Shown: positions 12,320 through 20,777, counted from the stretch's first letter. The stretch is 64,000 nt of DNA from Nannocystis bainbridge (GCF_028368995.1 NZ_JAQNDL010000001.1:2258001-2322000), one strand, 5' to 3'. Notes: a model not told the origin generated them from the sequence alone. A program made the numbers and translations.

Positions 12320-13093
12320 TTACCAATTCCTCCACGGCGCCGCGCCGCCGGCCCACGCGCGCTCGAGCAGCTGCAGGTCGCGATAGGTGTCCATGCACTG
12401 CCAGAAGCCCTCGTGCCGGTGCACGCGCAGTTGGTCGTCGGCGGCCAGCCGCTCGAGCGGCTCGCGCTCGAGCGTGCAGGCGTCGTCGTCGCGCACGTAC
12501 TCGAGCATCGCCTTGCGGAACACGAAGAAGCCGCCGTTGATCCACCCCTCGGTGACCGCCGGCTTCTCGCTGAAGCTGTCGACGCGCTCGCCGTCGGTCA
12601 GCAGCTCGCCGAAGCGGCTCTGCGGCCGCACCCCGGTGACCGTCCCGATCTTGCCGTGGCTGCGGTGGTACGCCAGCAGCGCCTTGAGGTCGACGTCGCA
12701 CAGCCCGTCGCCGTACGTCAGCATGAAGTCGTCCTCGCCGAGGTGGCGGCCGACCCGGTGCAGCCGCGCCCCGGTCATCGCCTCCTCGCCGGTGTCGACG
12801 CAGGTCACTCGCCAGCGCGCCTCGGGCGGGTTGTGCAGCGTCAGCTTGCCGCCCTGCCCGAGGTCGACCGTGAAGTCGCCCGACAGCGCCGCGAAGTCGA
12901 GGAAGTAGCGCTTGATCACCTCGGCCCGGTAGCCGAGGCACAGCACGAAGTCGTCGAACCCGTGCGACGCGTAGTAGCTCATGATGTGCCAGAGGATCGG
13001 TCGCCCCGCGACCTCGATCATCGGCTTGGGACGCAGCTCCGTCTGCTCTTTGAAGCGGGTCCCCTTGCCCCCGCACAGGATGACGACCTTCAT
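12320..13093 (-). CDS. rfbF: Glucose-1-phosphate cytidylyltransferase
   Basis: At 257 residues it has exactly the family length. The N-terminal nucleotidyltransferase signature [21 protein letters not shown] (residues 8 onward) carries the catalytic Arg and Lys. [39 protein letters not shown] and [12 protein letters not shown] follow in the order known for RfbF. It makes CDP-glucose from CTP and glucose-1-phosphate. The start at 13093 is supported by a GGGGAGG ribosome-binding site and by a 4-bp ATGA overlap with the glycosyltransferase stop. Together with the next gene it defines a CDP-deoxysugar branch of the surface-glycan operon. Confidence 0.93.
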   Translation of the reverse strand: MKVVILCGGKGTRFKEQTELRPKPMIEVAGRPILWHIMSYYASHGFDDFVLCLGYRAEVIKRYFLDFAALSGDFTVDLGQGGKLTLHNPPEARWRVTCVDTGEEAMTGARLHRVGRHLGEDDFMLTYGDGLCDVDLKALLAYHRSHGKIGTVTGVRPQSRFGELLTDGERVDSFSEKPAVTEGWINGGFFVFRKAMLEYVRDDDACTLEREPLERLAADDQLRVHRHEGFWQCMDTYRDLQLLERAWAGGAAPWRNW

Positions 13094-14220
13094 CGCGACC
13101 TCCCCAGGACCTCGTCGTAAACCGCCTGGAGGCGCTCGCGGTGGGCCTCCACGCTGTATTCTGCCTGCATCTTGCGCCGCCCGGCCTCGCCGAGGGCGCG
13201 CCGCTCGTCTGTACTTCGGGACAGGCGCACCAGGTGCCCCGCCAGCCCGGCGACGTCGCGCTCGCCCGCGAGCAGCCCCGTGACCTCGTGCTCGACCTGC
13301 TCCGGGATCCCCGCGTGCCGCGTCGCCACGATCGGCAACTCCGCCGCCGAGCCCTCGCAGATCACCGTCGGCGTGCCCTCCTGGTCGCCGTCGCGGGCCG
13401 TCCGGCTCGGCACCAGCAGCACGTCCGCGTCCTGCATGGCCGCAGGCACCGCCGTCGCCGGCGCCGCCCACGTCACGTCGAGCCGCAGCGACTCGGCCAG
13501 CGCGCGCAGCGGCCCGGCCCCCGCCGAACCTGTCCCAAGGAGCATGACCTCGAGGTCAGCCCCAGCCGCACGCGCTGCGGCGCACGCTCGCAAGCCATCA
13601 TCAAAACCCTTCTTCTCGACCTCGCGCCCGACCATCAGCACCCGCGTGCGCGCCCGCGTGGCCCGCGGCGCCGGCTGGAACCGCGACAGGTCGACGCCGA
13701 GCGGCACCACGCGGATCTTGCTCGCGGGGCAGCCCTGGGCCACCAGTTGGTCGCGCATGTGCTGCGACAGCGCGAGGAAGCGGTCGCCGCGGCGGAACAG
13801 CGCCGGCGCCAGCGCGGCGAAGTGCCAGTAGGCCGGCAACAGCCGCAGCCGCGAGCCGCGGACCGTCACGTCCTTGCCGTAGAAGCTGGTCACCAGCGGC
13901 AGCCCGCAGCGGGCCGCTGTCAGCAGCGCGTGCGCCCCCGTCTGCCCGAGGTGCGCGTGGATCAGCGACACCCCGCGGGCCCACCGCGACAGCCGCGGCG
14001 ACAGCGTGGTCGCGCGGTACAGCAGCGCCTCGAGCGCGCCCAGCGGCAGGTCGCGCAGCGCCGTCACCTCGCCCTCGGGGAACTTCTCCCGCGACAGCCG
14101 CTCGACCGCGAACACGCGCACCGCGTAGCGCCGCAGCGACCGCATCGACGTGTAGATGAACGTCTCCGACGGCGGCAGAAATTCGTGGCGCACAAAGCCG
14201 ACAATCGGCGAGTTCGACAT
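13090..14220 (-). CDS. Group 1 (GT4-type) glycosyltransferase
   Basis: The 376-residue product has the GT-B fold layout. The N-terminal acceptor half has IHAHLGQTGAHALLTA and SFYGKDVTVRG. The C-terminal nucleotide-sugar half has VGREVEKKGFDDGL, DVLLVPSRTARDGDQEGTPTVICEGSAAELPIVATRHAGIPE and a long C-terminal helix. The EGTPTVICE segment is the EX7E motif of retaining GT4 enzymes. The start at 14220 is the first in-frame Met with a hydrophobic first strand (PIVGFVRHEFLPPSETFIY). It is the first gene of the minus-strand operon. The promoter would lie in 14221-14507, which it shares divergently with the next plus-strand gene. Confidence 0.87.
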   Translation of the reverse strand: MSNSPIVGFVRHEFLPPSETFIYTSMRSLRRYAVRVFAVERLSREKFPEGEVTALRDLPLGALEALLYRATTLSPRLSRWARGVSLIHAHLGQTGAHALLTAARCGLPLVTSFYGKDVTVRGSRLRLLPAYWHFAALAPALFRRGDRFLALSQHMRDQLVAQGCPASKIRVVPLGVDLSRFQPAPRATRARTRVLMVGREVEKKGFDDGLRACAAARAAGADLEVMLLGTGSAGAGPLRALAESLRLDVTWAAPATAVPAAMQDADVLLVPSRTARDGDQEGTPTVICEGSAAELPIVATRHAGIPEQVEHEVTGLLAGERDVAGLAGHLVRLSRSTDERRALGEAGRRKMQAEYSVEAHRERLQAVYDEVLGRSR

Positions 14221-14351
14221 GCCGAGCGAACGGCCGCGAACGTACGCTCCGGCGCGCGAGGGTGTCAACCGGCCGGTGCAGCCATGACTTGCCGCACGCC
14301 CTCCCGCGAGGCTCTCGGCACGCAGCCCTCGTCCGCCTCTGGTATCGCGCC

Positions 14352-14521
14352 AGGACCCGCGATGCTCCTGCCCGATCGCTCCACCGAGCGCGCCTGCGGC
14401 CCGCACCAGCCCCCCACGCACCGGCCCGCCCGCACGACCGGGCCCGCCTGCCACCCGCGGCCCCGCGTCACTTCTGGGCCCGCCTGCGGCCGAATCGAGG
14501 ACCCGCGATGATCCTGCCCGA
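14352..14521. repeat. Duplicated translation-start segment (24-bp direct repeat, 146 bp apart)
   Basis: AGGACCCGCGATG plus CTCCTGCCCGA occurs at 14352-14375 and again, with a single change (C to A after ATG), at 14498-14521. The second copy contains the start codon and first codons of the PP-loop gene. The DNA between is rich in GGGCCCGCCTGC-like repeats. The first copy looks like a decoy start or the trace of a local duplication. Nothing else is visible in 14221-14507. Confidence 0.7.
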
Positions 14522-15647
14522 CCTCACCACCCGGGACGCGTGGGAGCTGCGGCGGCAGCCCGAGATCGACGAGGACGACCTGTGGCAGACGCCGGGGCCC
14601 GTCGTGTGGCAGGCCGAGCGCTTCCGCGGCCCGCCGCCGATGTTCTACCCCGTCTATCGCAGCGGTGACCTCTACGCCACCTCGCCGCTGCCGCTCATCG
14701 CCCGCCACGGCGCGCTCGAGCTCGACGCGGAGTTCGCTCGCCAGGTCGGCTCGTCCGTCCGCTACCTCGCCACCAACGCCACCATCGATCGCCGCGTCCG
14801 TCGCGTCGGTTGCCCCGAGCTCTCGACCCTCGAGCTGGCGGACCCGCGCGAGTTCATCGCCGCCATCGCCGCCGCCCTGCGCAGCGACCTCGCCCGCATC
14901 GAGGCGCGGCAGCCGGGCCTCACCAACCTCGTCCTGTGCGGCGGGCGCGACAGCCTCAACCTGCTGCTGCTGCCGTGGCAGAACCCGGTCATCGCCGTCA
15001 GCGCCCGGCCAAACTTCCCGCTCGTGCAGCAGTTCGTCAAGGACAACCGGCTGGCGATCGACGTCGTCGAGCTCGTCGATCACGACGCCTCGCTGCTGGA
15101 CAGCGAGATCGCCGTCAACGCCTGCCGGATCGGCCTCGATCACGTGCGGTGGGTCGCCGAGCTGCGCCAGCTCGCCGCTCGCTTCGAGCGGCGCGCCATC
15201 TTCTGGGTCGGCGCCCTGGGCGACACCTTCACCACCCCGAAGTGGCGCTCCTACAACCATTCGCTGGCGCTCGCGCGCCTGCGGGCCTTGCCCGGCCTGC
15301 GCGGCCTGACCGCGACCGAAGCCGGCCAGGGCCTGTTCTCGTGGACCGCCTACTACCGCGGCGGCATGTGGCAGGGCGGCAACATGTCGCTGCTCAAGGA
15401 GATCACCGACGCGCTGGTGCTCTCGGCCTACCACGGGCCTGCGATGCGCGCCGTGCTCGCGCGCGTCGACCTGCGCGGCGCGGTGCCCCGCGACATCCGC
15501 CCCGAGCTCGGCGAGGCGCTGGCCGGCGCCCCGGTCGTCTACCCGACCAGCAACCCCTCGCCCGCGCCCTCGTCCTTCCGCAAGCGCCGCTCGCACGTGG
15601 CCGCCTTCGTCGAGGTCCTGGCCCGCCACGGCATCCGCACCGCCTGA
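14508..15647 (+). CDS. PP-loop ATPase, asparagine synthase-like, lacking a glutaminase domain
   Basis: The protein has 379 residues from the ATG at 14508. The key feature is LVLCGGRDSLNLLLLPW at 141-157, matching the SGGxDS pyrophosphatase loop (PP-loop) of asparagine synthase and related adenylating enzymes. The downstream region (FWVGALGDTFTTPKW, then GLFSWTAYYRGGMWQGG) resembles the second half of the AS domain. No N-terminal class-II glutaminase is present: residues 1-130 begin MILPDLTTRDAWELRRQP and lack a catalytic Cys2. Such stand-alone AS-like proteins occur in peptide, antibiotic and glycan pathways, where they form amides or activate carboxylates. It is divergent from the glycan operon, so amidation of a uronic acid is possible but unproven. 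Confidence 0.6.
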   Translation: MILPDLTTRDAWELRRQPEIDEDDLWQTPGPVVWQAERFRGPPPMFYPVYRSGDLYATSPLPLIARHGALELDAEFARQVGSSVRYLATNATIDRRVRRVGCPELSTLELADPREFIAAIAAALRSDLARIEARQPGLTNLVLCGGRDSLNLLLLPWQNPVIAVSARPNFPLVQQFVKDNRLAIDVVELVDHDASLLDSEIAVNACRIGLDHVRWVAELRQLAARFERRAIFWVGALGDTFTTPKWRSYNHSLALARLRALPGLRGLTATEAGQGLFSWTAYYRGGMWQGGNMSLLKEITDALVLSAYHGPAMRAVLARVDLRGAVPRDIRPELGEALAGAPVVYPTSNPSPAPSSFRKRRSHVAAFVEVLARHGIRTA

Positions 15648-15671
15648 GCCTCGTCCCGCGGTGATTCGGCG

Positions 15672-15720
15672 CATGTCCCTGAGGGCATGTCTCTCCAGAC
15701 ATATCCTCGAGGACATTGCT
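15672..15720. repeat. Array of 14-bp phased palindromic half-sites
   Basis: CATG at 15672 and 15686, then CATA at 15700, are 14 bp apart. The middle unit, ATGTC-N6-GACAT at 15687-15702, is a perfect palindrome. A further TCCTCGAGGA follows. It lies 25 bp after the PP-loop gene stop, in a convergent intergenic region. Confidence 0.75.
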
Positions 15721-15759
15721 GTTTGGTCATCCCACCGAACTGGCGAACGCGACGAGGCC

Positions 15760-16095
15760 GGCCTCCTACCCACCGCCCCATCGACGCTGCGGCCGGCACC
15801 GCACGAACGAGCCGGCCTCCTACCTACCGCCTTGCCCGATCGACGCTGCGGCCGGCACCGCCCGAACGAGAGGCGGCCTCCGGTCTACCGCCTGGCCACA
15901 CTGCGGCCGGCACCGCGCGAACGAAGCGGCCTCCTACCCACCGCCCCATCGACGCTGCGGCCGGCGCCGCACGAACGAGTCGGCCTCCTACCTACCGCCT
16001 TGCCCCATCGGCGCTGTGGCCAGCACCGCACGAACGAGAGCCGGCCTCCGACCTACCGCCTGGCCACACTGCGGCCGGCACCGCGCGAACGAAGC
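15760..16095. repeat. Higher-order tandem repeat: two copies of a 168-bp block made of three related units
   Basis: Six units each begin with GGCCTCC and end with a GGCACCGC-x-CGAACGA motif. Their lengths are 54, 61, 53, 54, 61 and 53 bp, with starts at 15760, 15814, 15875, 15928, 15982 and 16043. Units 1-3 and 4-6 match each other in order, so the real period is 168 bp with a 53-61 bp sub-period. Variation is mostly at fixed positions. There are no unique spacers, so this is not CRISPR. Frames through it are proline/arginine shadow sequence. It fills the convergent gap before the aminotransferase gene. Confidence 0.9.
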
Positions 16096-16127
16096 GGCGC
16101 CGCCCGAGACCTGCCCTTTCGGCCAGC

Positions 16128-17456
16128 TCAGCTCAGCGCCTGCATCGCGCGGGCGAGGCGGGGCAGCGCCGCCTTGATCTCGTCCTCCGAGACCGCGCCG
16201 ACGCTGAGGCGGAACCAGCCCTCGTCACCCGGCACGCCGAACGCCTGGAACGGGACGATGCCGATGCCGGCGTCGGTCAGCAGGTACTTGCGGACATCCT
16301 CGTTCGTCTGCAGCACCTGGCCGGCGGGCGTGCGGCGGCCGAACGGGTTGATGCGCACCGTCAGATAGATCGCGCCCATCGGCGGGATGCTGTCGACCTG
16401 CAGGCCGTCCTTCTTGAGGCCCTGGAAGCCGGTGTGGAGCAGCTCGAGCCGGCGGTCGAGGCCGTGCAGGAAATGGTCCGCGTAGGTGTGGATCGCCGCG
16501 GTGTCGTTGAGCAGGTCGACGGTCGCCATCTGCTCGGGCCGCGGCGCCCAGGCGCCGACGTGGCCGAGCACGGCCGACATCTGCTTGATGATGTCGACCG
16601 GGCCGACCGCCCAGCCGACGCGCAGGCCGGTGGCCGCGAACGCCTTGCTGATGCCGTCGACGAACACGGTGTAGCGGGCCATCTCCGGCCGCAGCCCTGG
16701 CGGCGTCACGTGCTTGGTGTCGCCGAAGCGCAGCATCCAGTAGATGTGGTCGTACATCAGGTAGACCGGCCGCTCGCCGCGTTGCTCGCGCTTGCGGTTC
16801 TCCTCGAGGATCGCGTCGCAGATGCCGCGCAGCGCGTCAGGGGTGATCGCCGTGCCGGTCGGGTTGAGCGGCGAGTTGAGGCACACCAGGCGCGCCGACG
16901 GCAGCTCGGACAGCAGCGCCTCGCCGGTCGGCAGGAATCGGGTCTCGGGCCCGCACACCACCGGCACCCCACGGGCGCCGCACATGTGCACGTAGTGGTT
17001 GTTGTTCCAGCTCGGCACCGGATAGATCACGGTGTCGCCGGCGTCGACCACCGTGCGGTAGAGGCCGTAGATCACCGGGCGCGCGCCGCCGGCGACCAGG
17101 AAGCTGTCGAGCGGGTAGCGCAGCCCCAGCTCGCGCTCGTAGAACCGCTGGATCGCCTCGCGCAGCTCGACCTGGCCGTTGGCCGCCGGGTAGTTGGTCT
17201 CGCTGCGCTCGAGCGCCCGGAGGATCGCCTTTTGCAGCACCTCGGGGATCGGGAACTGCTTGGGGCTGAAGTCGCCGACCGTGAGGTTGCAGACCGGCAC
17301 GCCCTGACCCATCAGCGCCCGGATCTCGGCCGCGATCTTGAGGATCTCCGAGCCGACCAGCGCCCCGGCCATCGTCGACAGCCGGGCGGCCGGGTCGGGG
17401 CCCGCGGCGTTGGCGTGGGCGGTGAGGTCGGTCTGCGCGCTCTGGACGTCCTGCAT
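16128..17456 (-). CDS. Class I/II pyridoxal-phosphate aminotransferase
   Basis: The start at 17456 gives 442 residues. Fold-type I features are in order: NYPAANGQVELREAIQRFY, GGARPVIYGLYRTVVDAGDTVIYPVPSWNNNHY, NSPLNPTGTAI (the N-x-x-N-P-T-G cofactor and substrate loop), YDHIYWMLRF (D and Y contacting the PLP ring), and DGISKAFAATGLRVGW with the Schiff-base lysine in SK. The C-terminal FRLSVGAV has the carboxylate-binding Arg. The substrate may be aspartate or another amino acid; the NNN-H-Y and I-Y-W residues are not those of canonical AspC. It starts only 30 bp from a second, oppositely oriented aminotransferase gene, so both promoters overlap. Confidence 0.87.
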   Translation of the reverse strand: MQDVQSAQTDLTAHANAAGPDPAARLSTMAGALVGSEILKIAAEIRALMGQGVPVCNLTVGDFSPKQFPIPEVLQKAILRALERSETNYPAANGQVELREAIQRFYERELGLRYPLDSFLVAGGARPVIYGLYRTVVDAGDTVIYPVPSWNNNHYVHMCGARGVPVVCGPETRFLPTGEALLSELPSARLVCLNSPLNPTGTAITPDALRGICDAILEENRKREQRGERPVYLMYDHIYWMLRFGDTKHVTPPGLRPEMARYTVFVDGISKAFAATGLRVGWAVGPVDIIKQMSAVLGHVGAWAPRPEQMATVDLLNDTAAIHTYADHFLHGLDRRLELLHTGFQGLKKDGLQVDSIPPMGAIYLTVRINPFGRRTPAGQVLQTNEDVRKYLLTDAGIGIVPFQAFGVPGDEGWFRLSVGAVSEDEIKAALPRLARAMQALS

Positions 17457-17486
17457 CGCCACAACTATGCCACACTCCTGCGCCCC

Positions 17487-18683
17487 ATGAGCAGCGCTCG
17501 CCAGCCGCACCTCACAGCTCGCCTCCAAGGATTCGGCACCACGATCTTCACCGAGATGACGCGCCTTGCGATTCAATTCGGCGCAGTCAACCTCGGCCAG
17601 GGCTTCCCCAACTTTGATGGGCCCGACTTCATCAAAGAGGCCGCGATCGCTGCGATCCGCGCCGGCGCCAACCAGTACTGCCGCATGAGCGGGCTGCCCG
17701 AGCTGAATCGCGCGATCGCGGCGCATCAGCAGCGCTTCTACGACCTCTCTTACGATCCCGACAGCGAGGTCACCGTGTACTCGGGCGCGACCGAGGCCAT
17801 CTGCGCGACGCTGCAAGCGCTGTGCGACACCGGCGACGAGGTCGTGTTGTTCGAGCCCTTCTACGACTCCTATCGCGCCAGCGTCACCATGGCCGGCGCG
17901 GTCCCGAAGGTCGTCACGCTGCACGCGCCCGACTTCGCGTACCGCCCCGAAGAGCTCGAAGCCGCCATTACCCCCAAGACCCGGGCAATTCTCCTGAATA
18001 CCCCGCACAACCCCACGGGGAAGGTTTTCACGCGCGGCGAGCTCGAGCATGTCGCGAGCCTCTGCAAGCGCTTCGACCTCATCGCCATCACCGACGAAGT
18101 CTACGAGCACCTCGTGTATGAGGGCTCGCACGTGCCGCTGGCGACGCTGCCGGGGATGCGAGAGCGCACCGTGCTGATCTCCTCGTCGGGCAAGACCTTC
18201 AGCTTCACCGGCTGGAAGGTCGGGCATACCTGCGCGCCCCCGGCGCTCAGCGCTGCGATTCGCTGTGCGCACCAATTCGTGACCTTCTGCACGGCCACGC
18301 CGTTTCAGCACGCGCTCGCCAAGGCCTTCGTCGCCGATGACGCCTTCTTCACCGGCCTCGTCGCCGAGTACCGCGCGCGCCGCGATCGCCTGTGCCAGGG
18401 CCTGCGCGAGCTCGGCTTCGGCGTGCTCGCGCCGGCCGGCGCCTACTTCGTCATGACCGACATCCGCCCGCTCGGTTACGCCGACGACGTCGAGTTCTGC
18501 CGCATGTTGCCGGAGCAGGTCGGCGTCGCCGCCATCCCGCCGTCGTCGTTCTACGAGCACCCGGCCGCCGGCCGTCACCTGGTGCGCTGGGCCTTCTGCA
18601 AGACCGACGACGTGCTCGACGAGGGCCTGCGCCGGCTGCAGAAGCTGCCGCGTCGCCCGCCGCTGGTCGGCGCCGCCGGATGA
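17487..18683 (+). CDS. Methionine/glutamine-type aminotransferase (YbdL/KAT/MtnE-like)
   Basis: This 398-residue PLP enzyme matches the kynurenine/glutamine transaminase K and methionine aminotransferase subfamily. Markers are NLGQGFPNFDGPDFI near 35-49, NQYCRMSGLPELNRAI, NTPHNPTGKVF (171-181), ITDEVYEHLVY (201-211), and SSSGKTFSFTGWKVG with the PLP lysine at 236. The next gene is an omega-amidase of the nitrilase superfamily, 45 bp downstream. The two enzymes form the known transaminase/omega-amidase route: the transaminase uses glutamine (or methionine in reverse) with 2-oxo-4-methylthiobutanoate, and the amidase hydrolyses the 2-oxoglutaramate formed. This supports a role in methionine salvage. 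Confidence 0.87.
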   Translation: MSSARQPHLTARLQGFGTTIFTEMTRLAIQFGAVNLGQGFPNFDGPDFIKEAAIAAIRAGANQYCRMSGLPELNRAIAAHQQRFYDLSYDPDSEVTVYSGATEAICATLQALCDTGDEVVLFEPFYDSYRASVTMAGAVPKVVTLHAPDFAYRPEELEAAITPKTRAILLNTPHNPTGKVFTRGELEHVASLCKRFDLIAITDEVYEHLVYEGSHVPLATLPGMRERTVLISSSGKTFSFTGWKVGHTCAPPALSAAIRCAHQFVTFCTATPFQHALAKAFVADDAFFTGLVAEYRARRDRLCQGLRELGFGVLAPAGAYFVMTDIRPLGYADDVEFCRMLPEQVGVAAIPPSSFYEHPAAGRHLVRWAFCKTDDVLDEGLRRLQKLPRRPPLVGAAG

Positions 18684-18728
18684 CCTATCAGACATGACCC
18701 GAAGGACAGCACGCAGGGAGACCGGAGC

Positions 18729-19493
18729 ATGAAGATCGCGGCGATCCAGAGCGACATCGCGTGGGAGGACCCGGAGGCCAACTTCACCCGCTTGCGCCCG
18801 TGGGTGGCCGCGGCGGCCGCCGCCGGCGCCGGGCTGGTAGTGCTGCCGGAGATGTTCGCCTGCGGCTTCTCGATGACCACCGCCAAGATCGCCGAGCCGC
18901 CGGGCGGGCCCTCGACCCGCTTCCTCGAGCACCAGGCGCGCCAGCACGGCCTGTGGATCTGCGGCAGCGTGCCCGAGGTCCCGCACGACGAGGCCAAGCC
19001 CTACAACACCCTGGTGCTCGCCAGCCCGCACGGCCAGGTCGTCCGCTACCGCAAGATCCACCCGTTCTCGTTCGCCAGGGAGGACGAGCACTACGGCGCC
19101 GGCAGCGACCACGTCACCGTCGACGTCGACGGCCTGCGCTGCACCCTGTTCGTCTGCTACGACCTCCGCTTCGCGGACGAGTTCTGGGGCCGCGCCGAGC
19201 AGACCGACGCGTACATCGTGGTCGCCAACTGGCCCGAGCGCCGGCGCCACCACTGGACCACCCTGCTGCAGGCCCGCGCGATCGAGAACCAGGCCTACGT
19301 CGTCGGCGTCAACCGCGTCGGTCAGGGCAACGGCCTCGACTACAGCGGCGACAGCCGGATCGTCGACCCCTGGGGCGAGGTGCTCGCATCCGCCGCCGGC
19401 GGCGAGACCATGGTGCTCGCCGACGTCCGCCCCGAGGTGGTCCGCGACGCGCGCGAGCGCTTCCCTGTCCTCAAGGACAGGCGCAAGCCGTAG
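18729..19493 (+). CDS. Omega-amidase, nitrilase superfamily (YafV/MtnU-like)
   Basis: The 254-residue length fits omega-amidases. The Glu-Lys-Cys triad is visible: E41 in LPEMF, K109 in YRKIHPF and C143 in VCYDLRF. ANWPERRRHHWTTLLQARAIENQAYVVGVNRVGQGNGLDYSGDSRIVDPWGE is the typical C-terminal block. It would hydrolyse 2-oxoglutaramate or 2-oxosuccinamate to the oxoacid and ammonia. The pairing with the upstream transaminase is the strongest functional evidence. The last residues, FPVLKDRRKP, are encoded by a perfect palindrome (19464-19481). A degenerate palindrome lies in the 45-bp gap before the gene (18690-18715). Confidence 0.9.
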   Translation: MKIAAIQSDIAWEDPEANFTRLRPWVAAAAAAGAGLVVLPEMFACGFSMTTAKIAEPPGGPSTRFLEHQARQHGLWICGSVPEVPHDEAKPYNTLVLASPHGQVVRYRKIHPFSFAREDEHYGAGSDHVTVDVDGLRCTLFVCYDLRFADEFWGRAEQTDAYIVVANWPERRRHHWTTLLQARAIENQAYVVGVNRVGQGNGLDYSGDSRIVDPWGEVLASAAGGETMVLADVRPEVVRDARERFPVLKDRRKP

Positions 19494-19529
19494 CCCCGCG
19501 GCCGCGCGCCTCATGTCCGAACGGACATG
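19464..19529. repeat. Two perfect palindromes at a convergent gene junction
   Basis: CCTGTC-N6-GACAGG (19464-19481) forms the last coding stretch of the omega-amidase gene. CATGTC-N6-GACATG (19512-19529) overlaps the 3' end of the opposite gene, where it encodes D-M-S-V-R-T. Together they could make hairpins at the ends of both transcripts. Confidence 0.8.
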
Positions 19530-19996
19530 TCCCATCCGCCATCCTCCGCCAGCGCCAGCAACGCGGCGCGGGTGACCACCAGCGGCGTGAACGTCAGCGC
19601 CCCGAAGCCGCACGCGATCGTCTGCCGGGCCCAGCCCACGTCCTCGTCGCCGACGATCGCCAGCAGCCCCGCCGGCCCGCCGCGGCGCAGCCCCAGCAGG
19701 GCGGCGTAGCACGGCCACAGGTACGCCCGCGCCTGCTCCTCGCGCGCCTGCGGGGCCACGATCGCCAGCCACGTCGAGGGCCCGCCGACCCGGCGCAGCG
19801 CGAACGCCAGGTCGGCCGCCCACTCGTGGCCGTACGCGTAGAGCTGGGTGTCGCCGACGTCGACCGCCTCGGCGCGGGCCGGCTGCTCGAGCTCCCAGCC
19901 GAGCAGCCGGTGCAGGGCGACGATCAGCAGCTCGGGCCGGCGTTGCAGGAGGTCGAGGACGGGGTCGACGGGCGAGGCGCACACCGGCCTCGCCAT
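19511..19996 (-). CDS. Conserved hypothetical protein resembling the Rpn/PD-(D/E)xK-like RPELA family
   Basis: The 161-residue protein opens with VLDLLQRRPELLIVALHRLLGWELE and a mid-part ELEQPARAEAVDVGDTQLYAYGHEWAADLAFALRR. Then comes LAIVAPQAREEQARAYLWPCYAALLGLRRGGPAGLLAIVGDEDVGWARQTIACGFGALTFTPLVV. This order (RPEL near the start, A-D-L in the middle, a WPxYAA helix, then W-A-x-x-x-I-x-x-G and P-L-V) recalls a widespread uncharacterised family in actinomycetes and myxobacteria. Those proteins look related to Rpn/YhgA nuclease-like domains, but catalytic residues are not clear here. The extreme C-terminus is encoded by a palindromic element. It converges on the omega-amidase gene and has no evident partner. 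Confidence 0.6.
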   Translation of the reverse strand: MARPVCASPVDPVLDLLQRRPELLIVALHRLLGWELEQPARAEAVDVGDTQLYAYGHEWAADLAFALRRVGGPSTWLAIVAPQAREEQARAYLWPCYAALLGLRRGGPAGLLAIVGDEDVGWARQTIACGFGALTFTPLVVTRAALLALAEDGGWDMSVRT

Positions 19997-20090
19997 GCAC
20001 GCCGCGCCGCCGCGAATTCCTCAACGCTCTCGCGCCGCCTCCCTGCGGGCCCGGCCAGCCCGCGGGACGCCCGGCCCGCCCGCGGGCCGC

Positions 20091-20600
20091 TCACTCGGCC
20101 GGCACGTGGACCACCAGGTCGGCGCCCTTGCGCTTCAGGCACACGGCGCACGCGTCGGGCACCAGCGGCTCCTCGTAGCGCGGCTCGAAGGTCTCCTCGA
20201 CCACCGTCACGCCGTCGCGCTCGACCGCGACCACGAACTTCGCCGGGCCGCTCCAGATGTTGCCGCGCGTCTCCAGCACCTCGAGCTCGAGCCCGGTCTC
20301 GCCGGCCCGGGCCAGCACCGACAGCGTGCCGTCGTCCTCGCCGTCAGCGAAGTCAGTGAAGAAATCGAGCGCGCAGTCATCCGCCGGCAGCGCGCAGCTC
20401 CACGACTTCTCGGCGTAGTCGGTGACGACGCGGAACGTGTACGCCCCGGGCCGCAGGCGCCCGCCGGGCCCGCCGTCGTCGACCACCGCCACCGGCACCG
20501 AGGCCTCGCAGCCCGGGGTCATGCAGATGCCCGACGACTTGTTGCAGCCGAGCGGCGCCGCCGCGATGACCAGTCCCAAGAGCCATGTCCGTTGCAGCAT
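20091..20600 (-). CDS. Lipoprotein, unknown function
   Basis: 169 residues. The N-terminus MLQRTWLLGLVIAAAPLGCNK is a lipoprotein signal peptide with lipobox P-L-G-C. The mature part is predicted to be beta-rich and has five further cysteines (CMTPGC, CALPADDC and DACAVC). I do not recognise a domain. The first codons are built from two phased copies of the dispersed element: CATG at the start codon and CATG again 14 bp later. Downstream, 19997-20090 is empty. Confidence 0.65.
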   Translation of the reverse strand: MLQRTWLLGLVIAAAPLGCNKSSGICMTPGCEASVPVAVVDDGGPGGRLRPGAYTFRVVTDYAEKSWSCALPADDCALDFFTDFADGEDDGTLSVLARAGETGLELEVLETRGNIWSGPAKFVVAVERDGVTVVEETFEPRYEEPLVPDACAVCLKRKGADLVVHVPAE

Positions 20601-20777
20601 GTCCTCTCCTTCATGACCTTACGAGCAGGTCCCAGCGCCGGCCCTCGGCCCGCTCGCCGGCGTTCGACGCCGTGCGGGGCGCCGATTCGCGCCGCGGAGC
20701 GGCCGCAGGAGCGTCTGCTGGGGGCTCGCCAGGCCCGGCCGGCATACCAGGGCGGGCGCGGCGCAGCAACCGCCGGT

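Noticed and set aside
15760..16095. CRISPR array
   Set aside because: Units are contiguous and related over their whole length; there are no unique spacers and no cas genes.
15661..16368. Coding region through the 168-bp repeats
   Set aside because: The product is repetitive Pro/Arg shadow sequence in three different frames, without ribosome-binding site, and overlaps the 3' end of the aminotransferase gene.
16128..20024. Aminotransferase frame extended to 1,298 codons
   Set aside because: Only the last 442 residues form an aminotransferase. The extension is antisense to the second aminotransferase and the omega-amidase genes.
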